DNA from: a virus
DNA: 23,066 nucleotides
IMG/VR virus record: IMGVR_UViG_3300022925_000190
Location: 1 to 23,066 of that record
Strand: one strand, 5' to 3'
This document shows positions 6,917 through 14,600 of this stretch, piece after piece. The translations under genes and the position numbers were made by a program. The notes below the pieces were generated by a model. The model was not told where the DNA came from, made no database searches, and saw nothing but the letters and a program-made list of their open reading frames with translations. The number at the start of each line of letters is the position of its first letter. The stretch's first letter is position 1.

Positions 6917-6925
6917 ATGTGGCAA

Positions 6926-7648
6926 TTATCTGTTTTGTTTATCCATGCTATCATGGAAATCTTTAGCTCTTTGATAAAGCTCAGCGTTTTCAACTGGTCC
7001 TTCAGACTCTACTGAAAACCCATACCACTGATTACCTTTACCAGAGTTTAATACAGAACTTAGTTTGTAAGAATATGCAAATGATGCAGGTGTAAATGAC
7101 CCTTGTTCATCTTTCATAGTCTGAGACATTTGAAGTGACTGCCATTTTCTTGCAACTTTGCCTTGAGATGCACTCATAGAAATAAGTGCAGTTTCTGCTT
7201 TTCCATCTTTACCAAGTATAATTACAAAGTTTTGATGTACAGTTAAAATGTAATTACCATTCTGTAATCTATCCTTACCACCATCTTTGGTAGTCTTAGA
7301 TAAAATATCAGAGTCTGCAGGAAAAATTTGTTCTGGTCTACCTGAACCAGTACCAAATTCTGCCCACTCTTGGTATTCCATTTTATAGTAACAAGGAATT
7401 ACTATAATTCCTTCATCACCATCATACAGTTTTTTAGTTACTGTATTTAAAAACATTCCAGGTTCTGCACCTTCTACGTAATTTTGATTACGTTTCTGCG
7501 CTTCTCCTGAACCGTTTTGTAAAAGTTTTAAGATTGGTAATGCAAGAGATTCTTGTCTTACGTTCTCAAAACCTTTTGAGGCATCGTCTCTAAATAAAAT
7601 AGTAGACGGTGTTTGTGCCGCTTTTTTAGTTGTTACATTGTTTTCCAT
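6926..7648 (-). CDS. Conserved phage replication-module protein, possible ssDNA-binding protein, 240 aa
   Basis: Soluble protein with a central beta-rich region (PGMFLNTVTKKLYDGDEGIIVIPCYYKMEYQEWAEF in two consecutive parts, residues about 64-98; then ILTVHQNFVIIL) and a conserved-looking start (SLALPILKLLQ). Proteins with this GMxxNTVT...G..(I/V)xVxPCxY..xxxEW layout recur in phage replication modules and are sometimes called single-stranded DNA-binding proteins. I cannot see a classic OB-fold signature or the acidic C-terminal tail of T7 gp2.5, so the role is tentative. A good ribosome binding site (AAGGAG) precedes the ATG. It is the second gene after a strong promoter and lies upstream of a GC-rich hairpin, consistent with high expression. 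Confidence 0.75.
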   Translation of the reverse strand: MENNVTTKKAAQTPSTILFRDDASKGFENVRQESLALPILKLLQNGSGEAQKRNQNYVEGAEPGMFLNTVTKKLYDGDEGIIVIPCYYKMEYQEWAEFGTGSGRPEQIFPADSDILSKTTKDGGKDRLQNGNYILTVHQNFVIILGKDGKAETALISMSASQGKVARKWQSLQMSQTMKDEQGSFTPASFAYSYKLSSVLNSGKGNQWYGFSVESEGPVENAELYQRAKDFHDSMDKQNR

Positions 7649-7650
7649 GT

Positions 7651-8190
7651 TTAACTCCTTTTTATATTTGTACGGTTACCCACGTAAGTTTTAAAGCAAT
7701 CAGGAAGTTCGATTCCAGACTCGTTACACTCCCTGACTACTCCTTTAAGGGTCTGAGGATGGACTCCCACTTTCTGGACAGGTTCGTATCCTTGACCTTT
7801 TGCAAGGACAGCATATTGTGCCGCCTTGTTATCTTCGCCACGACCAAAGGTAACGGTAATATCATTTTTAATAATATCACCTCGACCGTTTTCACGAAGC
7901 CATTGAAAAGCTGCATCTTGATCAACAATAGATGCACTATAAAAGTTGGAGACTTCTACCGTTTCTCCATCTTTTAGCTTTAATTTTTTAATATTCATCT
8001 CCTCCATCATTTGAGGAATTTCAAATTGAGAAATTATATTTGCTTTCTCTTTTAACTTTTTAACAGAATCTTCTGCGTTTGCAATTTCATCTTCTAAATC
8101 TTTTAACTGTTGAACTTTATTTGCTAACTCATTTGGATTAGCAACCATTTTAATTTGATCAACTTTATCATCTCTAAAATTTACACTCAT
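7651..8190 (-). CDS. Coiled-coil phage protein of unknown function, 179 aa
   Basis: Residues about 15-60 form a clear coiled coil (NKVQQLKDLEDEIANAEDSV and following), then a short beta region (LKLKDGETVEVSNF), then a globular C-terminal domain ending GIELPDCFKTYVGNRTNIKR. The LPxxxFxTYVGN-type ending recurs in phage early-gene proteins that sit beside ssDNA-binding proteins, but I know no proven activity. It is the first gene after the promoter at 8215-8242 and ends two bases before the 240-aa gene. Its composition is split: 7681-7860 (C-terminal half) is 84/180 G+C, against 47/180 in 7981-8160 (N-terminal half). That suggests domain-level mosaicism. Confidence 0.85.
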   Translation of the reverse strand: MSVNFRDDKVDQIKMVANPNELANKVQQLKDLEDEIANAEDSVKKLKEKANIISQFEIPQMMEEMNIKKLKLKDGETVEVSNFYSASIVDQDAAFQWLRENGRGDIIKNDITVTFGRGEDNKAAQYAVLAKGQGYEPVQKVGVHPQTLKGVVRECNESGIELPDCFKTYVGNRTNIKRS

Positions 8191-8214
8191 AATCTAACCT
8201 TTCTATTTCTTTCT

Positions 8215-8242
8215 AATATAATCCTACAAACTAAATTGTCAA
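8215..8242 (-). promoter_or_regulatory. Sigma70-type promoter for the replication genes
   Basis: On the minus strand, TTGACA (8242-8237, perfect -35) is followed by a 16-base spacer and TATATT (8220-8215, five of six to the -10 consensus). Transcription would start near 8208, giving a leader of about 18 bases before the 179-aa gene, with an AGAAAGG ribosome binding site. The -35 box contains the TGA stop codon of the upstream 115-aa gene (8241-8239). This is the best promoter I found in the window and would let the host RNA polymerase express the 179-aa, 240-aa, primase, helicase and polymerase genes. Confidence 0.6.
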
Positions 8243-8586
8243 GAGGATTCTTTTTGGTATAGTTCAATTTCAATTGGATAGTATCTTCTTTCTTGTTTGT
8301 CCCATTTTAGTAATTTGTATTTTCCATTTGTAATATCAGAAACTATTGAACATGCAACTCCAATTATTGCAGGATCGCCTGTAAGTAGTAAATAATCTTC
8401 TGGCGTATATTCTTTTAATAATTTTCTTAATTTAAAAACTAATGGACCTGCACTTAAAATAATTTGTGCGTTCTCAGGTAGTAAAACTTTTAATTCTCCA
8501 AATTCAGATGCGCCTATAATATTTATTTTAGGACGACCTTCTCTACTACCAGGTACATCCTGGATTACATAAACTTTATTTTTCAT
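8239..8586 (-). CDS. 115-aa conserved phage-type hypothetical protein
   Basis: Begins MKNKVYVIQDVPGSREGRPK and has alternating beta/alpha character (VYVIQDV, FGELKVLL, AQIILSAGPLVFKLRKLL, DYLLLTGDPAIIGVACSIVSD, GKYKLLKWD). The LLTGDPAIIG segment looks like a Rossmann-like turn, but no catalytic motif is certain. Similar small proteins accompany replication genes in marine podoviruses. The name would be hypothetical protein there as well. It is the first gene of the leftward transcript, divergent from the SNF2 gene with only 60 bases between their starts. Its stop codon forms part of the promoter for the next gene. Only a weak AAGAAA ribosome site precedes the start. Confidence 0.8.
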   Translation of the reverse strand: MKNKVYVIQDVPGSREGRPKINIIGASEFGELKVLLPENAQIILSAGPLVFKLRKLLKEYTPEDYLLLTGDPAIIGVACSIVSDITNGKYKLLKWDKQERRYYPIEIELYQKESS

Positions 8587-8628
8587 AATTTCTTGACTTC
8601 TTGTATACTAAATGATAGAGGGTTTCAA
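8582..8628. promoter_or_regulatory. Putative divergent promoter region sharing a GTATAC palindrome
   Basis: The 60-base gap between divergent starts must carry promoters for both directions. On the plus strand TTCATA (8582-8587), 16 bases, TATACT (8604-8609) would start near 8616, ahead of the AGAAAGAAGA ribosome site of the SNF2 gene. On the minus strand TTGAAA (8628-8623), 15 bases, TATACA (8607-8602) would start near 8595. The two -10 boxes overlap on the GTATAC palindrome at 8603-8608, so the polymerases would compete. The boxes are imperfect and the minus-strand spacer short, so this is tentative. Confidence 0.3.
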
Positions 8629-8646
8629 CAGAAAGAAGAAAATATT

Positions 8647-10080
8647 ATGAATTATAAATTTAAAACTAAGCCGTTTGCGCATCAATTAAAAGCATTAGAA
8701 ATGTCATGGGATAAGTCTGTTTTTGCTTATTTTATGGAAATGGGTACAGGTAAATCAAAAGTATTGATTGATAATATATCCATGCTTTACGACAAAGGTA
8801 AAATAAATGGTGCATTGATTATTGCACCTAAAGGTGTTTATAAAAATTGGTATGATGGAGAAATACCAAACCATATGTCAGACCATATAGAAAAAGAAGT
8901 TGTACTTTGGGAATCTAGTGGTGGTAAGAAAAAAGAAAAAGAATTACAAAGTTTATTTAAAACTACAGAAGACTTACAAATATTAATTATGAATGTAGAA
9001 GCCTTGTCTACAAAAAAAGGTAAGTTATTTGCTTGGAAATTTTTATCTTGTCATAGAACTTTAATGGCTATTGATGAGTCTACAACTATAAAAAATCCTA
9101 GTGCAATTAGAACAAAATCAATTGTAGAGTTAGGTGAAAAAGTAAAATACAAAAGAATATTAACAGGATCTCCTGTGACAAAATCACCTTTAGATTTATT
9201 TGCTCAATGTTATTTTTTAGATCCTTGGTTACTTGATCAACAATCTTACTATGCATTTAGAGTTCGTTATGCAAAAATGAGATCAATAAATGTATCGGGT
9301 CGTCAGGTACAAATTGTAGTTGGTTATAGAAATTTAGGAGAACTATCAGAAAAACTAAAACCTTTTTCTTACCGATGTTTAAAAGATGATTGTTTAGATC
9401 TTCCTAAAAAAACTTACATGAAAAGAATTATACAATTAACTGATGAACAAAAGAAACTGTATAAACAGATGAAAGAACAGGCTCTTGCACATTTAAATGG
9501 TAAGGTTACAACTACTGCAACGGTTATTACTCAAATGATGAGACTACATCAAATAACTTGTGGCCATTTCAAAGCAGATGATGACTCTGTACAAGAAGTT
9601 AAATCCAATAGACTAGATCAGTTAATGCAAGTCCTTGATGAAATAGAGGGCAAAGCAGTTATCTGGGCTCACTATAGACACGACATTGCTTCTATTGTTG
9701 AGTCTATTAAAAAACAATATGGTGAAGAATCTGTTGTAACTTATTATGGTGACACTTCTACAGAAGACCGACAAAGAGCGATTAGAGAAATTCAAGACGC
9801 AGAATCAGAAGTTAGATTTATTGTAGGTACACCGCAAACAGGTGGTTATGGTATTACATTAACCGGTGCATCTACTATGATTTATTATTCTAATGGTTAT
9901 GATCTTGAGAAAAGACAACAATCAGAAGCTCGTATTGATCGTATTGGTCAAGAAAAACCTATGACGTACATTGATATTATTGCAGAAGATACTATTGATG
10001 AAAAAATTGTAAAAGCTTTGCGAGATAAAGTTAATATTGCAACTGAAGTTATGGGTGAAGAACTTAAAGATTGGATTTAA
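8647..10080 (+). CDS. SNF2-family DNA-dependent ATPase/helicase-like protein
   Basis: Superfamily 2 motor of SNF2 type, 477 aa, which would translocate on double-stranded DNA using ATP. Motifs: FAHQLKALEMSW (Q-motif region, 10-21), Walker A MGTGKS (32-37, K36), motif II with D143-E144 (IDEST), motif III LTGSP (172-176), GKAVIWAHYRHD (335-346, motif IV region), TGGYGITLTGAS (398-409, motif V), and QQSEARIDRIGQ (424-435, motif VI) with both arginine residues. I chose ATG 8647 over the frame-opening ATG at 8593: it follows an AAGAAG-rich site and begins right at the conserved fold. It is the only plus-strand gene here. Phage SNF2 proteins are usually linked to replication or recombination; the exact role is unknown. 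Confidence 0.93.
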   Translation: MNYKFKTKPFAHQLKALEMSWDKSVFAYFMEMGTGKSKVLIDNISMLYDKGKINGALIIAPKGVYKNWYDGEIPNHMSDHIEKEVVLWESSGGKKKEKELQSLFKTTEDLQILIMNVEALSTKKGKLFAWKFLSCHRTLMAIDESTTIKNPSAIRTKSIVELGEKVKYKRILTGSPVTKSPLDLFAQCYFLDPWLLDQQSYYAFRVRYAKMRSINVSGRQVQIVVGYRNLGELSEKLKPFSYRCLKDDCLDLPKKTYMKRIIQLTDEQKKLYKQMKEQALAHLNGKVTTTATVITQMMRLHQITCGHFKADDDSVQEVKSNRLDQLMQVLDEIEGKAVIWAHYRHDIASIVESIKKQYGEESVVTYYGDTSTEDRQRAIREIQDAESEVRFIVGTPQTGGYGITLTGASTMIYYSNGYDLEKRQQSEARIDRIGQEKPMTYIDIIAEDTIDEKIVKALRDKVNIATEVMGEELKDWI

Positions 10081-10098
10081 TTTAAAAATAAATTAAAT
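10075..10098. terminator. AT-only hairpin at the convergent gene junction
   Basis: ATTTAATTTA and TAAATTAAAT are perfect 10-base arms around AAAA. Outer GGAT/ATCC pairs can extend the stem with a bulge. It lies exactly where the SNF2 gene and the 76-aa gene converge and includes both stop codons. No GC stem or T-run is present, so it is not a textbook intrinsic terminator. With no other spacer between the two opposing transcripts it is the only visible candidate for ending either of them. Confidence 0.35.
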
Positions 10099-10307
10099 AA
10101 TCCAGTAAGAGTTAAAATAGTTGTAAAAGCACCACCGATAATCCAATATAAAAGTCTATCAGTTTTTTTTTCTATATCTTCAACTTTATTGTTAATTTTT
10201 TCTATGTCTTTGTGTAAATGATTCACGTCTTTTTTTAATCCCTCTACATGTCCGTATAATGCCATTAAATGTTCTCCCGTATCTTCTGGTGTTTTTCCGT
10301 TAGGCAT
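10077..10307 (-). CDS. XhlA-like coiled-coil membrane protein, possible holin accessory
   Basis: 76 aa: a hydrophilic N-terminus (residues 1-25), a coiled coil (about 26-52, DVNHLHKDIEKINNKVEDIE and following), then one hydrophobic helix near the C-terminus (LLYWIIGGAFTTILTLTGLFNLF). This layout matches haemolysin XhlA-type proteins, small phage or prophage membrane proteins that work with a holin or endolysin. The motif DIEKKTDRLLYWIIGGA is typical of that family. It is the last gene of the structural transcript, a usual place for lysis genes. Its ATG overlaps the upstream stop as TAATG, and its stop shares TTAA with the SNF2 gene stop. The holin role is inferred; a tail-linked membrane protein is an alternative. 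Confidence 0.65.
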   Translation of the reverse strand: MPNGKTPEDTGEHLMALYGHVEGLKKDVNHLHKDIEKINNKVEDIEKKTDRLLYWIIGGAFTTILTLTGLFNLFLN

Positions 10308-11605
10308 TATAGTATACTCGATAAGAACCCTTGACCACCTACTAATGAAGCAAGTCCTTGACTCCCTGGTGCAATAACGATTTGATTTGAATAAGGAATA
10401 TACTTAAAACCAACAGGCGATTCTTCACCTGGAAAAATCCCTGGTACTAAGTCTGGTACTAAGTTTTGTAAAATACCAGATGAATCATTATCTCTACTAC
10501 CACCAGTTAATCCTCTATCTTGACCTATTTCTCTTTTAAGATTATTCCATTCTGTATTTGTATAAAGTTCACCTGTATTAGGATTAACTAAATCTTTAGG
10601 TTTAGGCATGTCCATAAAATTTCCAAGATTTCCAGCTGTAAATAAAATTGGGTTATTTTTTTGAGTCAACATAAACTCAGAAAAATTTTGTGGTACAGCA
10701 GTTATTTTATCAAAGGGACCTCTTGTCGGATCATTAAAAAGTTTTTCTAAAATATCAATGTCTTCAATTCCTTTAGGCTCATAACCATAAGCTAATTCTT
10801 GAAATTCATCGTAACCTATAGCATTTTCTTCATCAACACCTTCCATTAATCTATCTATCGTAGCAAGATCAACACCTTGAGATTCTAAATAATTTCTATA
10901 CTCACTTAAATTTTTAAAAGATGATTTTTTTGCACCAGGTAAATTTCTTGCAAACATATAAGATCTCCTTCTTGGATCAAGAAAATCTAATATATTAGGT
11001 TTAGGAGGATTTTGTTTTAAAAATGTCTTATCTCTTTCAGTTAATGGTGGTCTATTAACTTTATTTGGATCTATTGCACCTGTAGCTACTGCTGTAATAT
11101 AGTTTTGTATAGGTGAACCTTTGTCAACTGGTTCAGGCATATTAATCTTGTTTTCTGTTCTTGTGGTTACACCTAGTTCTGCAGGTCCTTTATATGTAAC
11201 ACCATCATTACCACCTGAAGGCGCGCTTGGAGTAGTTTTTGTTTCTCCATAATATCCACTACCTACATCAAATCTTGAATGACCACTGTCACTTCCAGAG
11301 TTTCCGCTATTTCCAGAGTTTCCGCTATTACTATTATTTCCACTACTACCAAATCCATCACTTGCATCACCCCAACCATTTAAACTTATAACACCTGAAG
11401 GACCTCTGTTCACACTTCCTTTTAATGAACCATGTAAATCTGATTTTATAAGTAAATCTTTTTCTTTTTTTGTAATATATGCTAGTTCTGTTTCTGGATG
11501 ATTAGGACTTGATTTCCATTTTACAGGAGCTTTTACTTCTTTTTGTTTACCAAGATAGTTTTTAACTCCTCCTTGAACTTCATATCTAATACTTTTGTCT
11601 ATCAT
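10307..11605 (-). CDS. Gly/Ser/Asn-rich virion-module protein, 432 aa
   Basis: Three parts: an N-terminal 80 residues with a compact, charged fold (KNYLGKQKEVKAPVKWKSSP), a low-complexity linker at about 80-125 made of Gly, Ser and Asn with NSG repeats, and a C-terminal region of helices and short motifs (IGYDEFQELAYGYEPKGIED; VPGIFPGEESPVGFKYIPYS). There are no membrane segments or enzyme motifs I can name. It sits directly after the 1348-aa putative ejection protein with a TAATG junction, so it is probably a minor virion or assembly protein. The flexible linker suggests two domains held at variable distance. Function unknown. Confidence 0.85.
   Translation of the reverse strand: MIDKSIRYEVQGGVKNYLGKQKEVKAPVKWKSSPNHPETELAYITKKEKDLLIKSDLHGSLKGSVNRGPSGVISLNGWGDASDGFGSSGNNSNSGNSGNSGNSGSDSGHSRFDVGSGYYGETKTTPSAPSGGNDGVTYKGPAELGVTTRTENKINMPEPVDKGSPIQNYITAVATGAIDPNKVNRPPLTERDKTFLKQNPPKPNILDFLDPRRRSYMFARNLPGAKKSSFKNLSEYRNYLESQGVDLATIDRLMEGVDEENAIGYDEFQELAYGYEPKGIEDIDILEKLFNDPTRGPFDKITAVPQNFSEFMLTQKNNPILFTAGNLGNFMDMPKPKDLVNPNTGELYTNTEWNNLKREIGQDRGLTGGSRDNDSSGILQNLVPDLVPGIFPGEESPVGFKYIPYSNQIVIAPGSQGLASLVGGQGFLSSIL
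11293..11328. repeat. Tandem 18-bp direct repeat in the Gly/Ser/Asn linker
   Basis: TTCCAGAGTTTCCGCTAT occurs twice in perfect tandem (11293-11310 and 11311-11328). Each copy encodes two NSG triplets on the minus strand, and the flanking DNA carries degenerate further copies. Because the unit is a multiple of three, slippage would lengthen or shorten the linker without changing frame. Confidence 0.85.
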
Positions 11606-14600
11606 TAAGCCATTCCTCTTTGCTTTAATCTAATCTGTTTTTCTCCTTCAGTCAATAACGCATTTTCTGTAGGTGTCAATCCATCTGCTGTCATCATCGG
11701 TTGTGGGTTTACTACTTGTGGATTAGGCATTGGCATTTGTGGTAAACTAGCTACCTGCCTCTCGCTACTCGCTGCTGGCATCGAGCTTACGTAATCTTTT
11801 ATATCAATAAAGTCATAGAAGTTTTGACCTAAAGGTATCTGTTTCATTAAACTTTCTATTTCTTTTAATCTACCTCTTGTTTCTCCACTTAAATTTGGTG
11901 GTAATTCCAGGTCATCAAAGTTTTCCAACAATCTTTCTTGTTGTCTTTTATATTCTTTTGCAACTGGTTTTGTAATATTAAAAGGTCTAAACATTCCAGC
12001 GTTTATGAAGTTATAATTTTTTCTCTCTTGTCTTCTTTTAAATAAATCTAAAAGATCACTGTCATTAGCTTCTAATTCTCTTGACGCTAATATTTTTCTT
12101 TGCATTTCATTGAACGCTTTATATCTTTGTGCGTTAGCTACAATGTATCTTTCAATAATTTTATCTTCCGTTATCTCTCCACCTTTTAATAAGTCAGCTG
12201 TAAATAAACTATTTGTTCTTCTTAAAGATCCTTTGAATTCATTAATCTTATAGTTCAAAGATTTAACTGGATCCATTTTGATAGGTCTTAATCCATAGAA
12301 TCCTGCAACTTCATCAGAGACATCAAACTTTTCTCCACGTGGTCCTGGTTTATCTTGCATTGCAATACCTAATCTTTGCATCTGTTTATAAGATAAAGGT
12401 GCAACTTCTGTTATGGCATATTTTGCAGCTGCATATACTTTTTCTCCCCACGGTGCATCTTCATTCCAAAGAGATCTACCGTCAGCAGTTTTACCTTTTC
12501 TAACTAATAGATTATTAAATACGTTTAAATAAATAGATTCATCTATAAATGGTCTAACAAATCTAGACAGTCCACTACCCAAACCTTGTAGTACACCTTT
12601 TGTTAAAGGTGCGTCTTCATCAAAAACTCTTTCTCTATCAACACCAGCAATAACAGATTGAACCGGGTTAATAACAGTGTCGTAAACCATGGCACCAGAA
12701 GCATCAATATATTTAATATCTCCGTTTTCATCTTTGTAGACAAACAATGTTGAGTCCTCAGAAAAGCTCGGTAAAAATTCTCTAACTGCAGCAACAGTAG
12801 CAGATCCAACTCCATACAATCCTTTTACAACTGCGCTTGCAACGGTCGGTAACGCTGCAACGGTTGCACCGAATGAAGCTAATCTTTTTAATCCTTGTGC
12901 TCTAAACACAGGATTTTTTGCTTCTTTCATACCTAAATGCATTATGTTTCCTGCTGTTCTAACAATCTCTGCTGGGAAAGACATAAAGTTACCTAAAGGT
13001 AATCTTCTAAACGCTTGTACAAATTCACCTACATAGTTGTAGTTTGGAACTGTATTTCTTACAATGTTAGCTGCCTCTTTCATAATATCTAAATCGTTAG
13101 GCATTTTTTTAATTAAACCTTTATCTAAACCAGACTTGTATGCATTTTTATAAGTATCAAACTCAGATAAAAAATTATATGTTTTCCAAATATCATCTTC
13201 TGCAACGTAAACATCTCCAGCAACATTATAAATTTTTTTCATTGCTTTACCAAACTTACCAAACATTCTCATGTAAACATCACCACCTTTACCAATATCA
13301 TCTAACAAACCTGCAATATCTCTTGCACTTGCAGACGAACTTACTACTTGTTCTTCTAATAAAAATTTATATAATCTTTGTCCTTCTGGTGTGTTTCTAT
13401 ACAATAATTGTGGTTGAATTGTATTAAAAGCTTGTTTAAAATTGCTGACTATTTTTCTAGGATCTTTAAATAAATTACCGGTACCTAATGCAAATTGAGA
13501 TGCAGTTATAAAGTTTCTACTGTGTGTAAAAGGACCTAAAATAGTTTTAGATATTTGAGTTAATCCTTTTGGTATTAAAAATAAGGTTTGATATGCAGCA
13601 TCTTTTGCAAGATTATCAAACAATAATTTTTCACTAAAATTTAAAGCATCCGCCATTTCTTGTGATGTAAAGTATCCATTTACAGGGTTTGTATAAGCTT
13701 GTTCACCTAATGGTGATCTAATATTTAAACCTCTTTTATCCGCTATAATTTTTTGAAAAGGTTGATTAACAACCGCTTGTTGACGTGTTGGATATAAAAT
13801 ACTTCTTTCACCATTTTTAATTAGCTCATCAGATTCTTTTATTAAATTATTATAAAATTCATCCTTAGCTGTAAGCGTAGATAAATCTTGCATAGTATTA
13901 ATAATTGTATTTCTTAAATCTCTTTTTTGACCAAAAAATCTTTGAAAAGATCTTAAATCTTCTTTTGATTTAATCAAACTAGTAGGTTTAAACTGACCTC
14001 CTTTTAGATTATCAGCAATATTAATAATTTGTACAGTTTCATCATCTAAAGCAGTAAAGGTAGATAATGGAAACTCAGGTGTTTTAGTTGCAGGATTTAT
14101 TCTTACGTTTTCAATAATATCATTTACTATAGAATCTAAATCATCTGGATCTAAGTTAACTCCTTTTTCTTTTGCAAATCTCTTAAACACTTGTTGTACT
14201 TGATTTATTGCAGACTCTGTAGGTTTGTAGTTTTTCCAAGGTAAAATACTTTTACCTTCAAATATTTTATATTCTGAATTAAATATATTTCTCATTCTAT
14301 CAGACATAATTTCCATAAATTCTTTATTAGCAGCGTTAACATTTCCACCTGAAAGCAAAATGTTTTTAAAGTTATTAAATTCATTTCTTACTTTAAACAT
14401 TTCACCGACTAATTTTTTTGATTGGTCTTGATTCAAACCAATTTCTTTAATAAATTTATTAAATTCAGATAGTTTTTTTGGTTCAAAACCTTCAAAAGTT
14501 ATTTTACCAGCTTTTAAAACATCATCACTAGATGTTAATAATTCATCCATTCTACCTATCAATCTTTTAAAAGCAGGGTTTCTATTAGACATTCCAGATT

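Noticed and set aside
7630-7977. 115-codon plus-strand frame opposite the 179-aa gene
   Set aside because: It runs antisense to a gene with a clear coiled coil, promoter and ribosome site; it is a by-product of the higher G+C there.
8593-8646. N-terminal extension of the SNF2 protein from ATG 8593
   Set aside because: The 18 extra residues would start within the promoter region without a ribosome site; ATG 8647 follows a purine-rich site and begins at the conserved fold.
3796-10080. A TOTE-type or other defence island made of primase, helicase and SNF2 protein
   Set aside because: The genes resemble a phage replication set and sit with a family A polymerase and DUF3310 gene; no nuclease, methylase or other effector accompanies them.
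12603-12815. 70-codon minus-strand frame within the 1348-aa gene
   Set aside because: It is Leu-rich, out of frame and wholly nested in the large gene, with no start signal.
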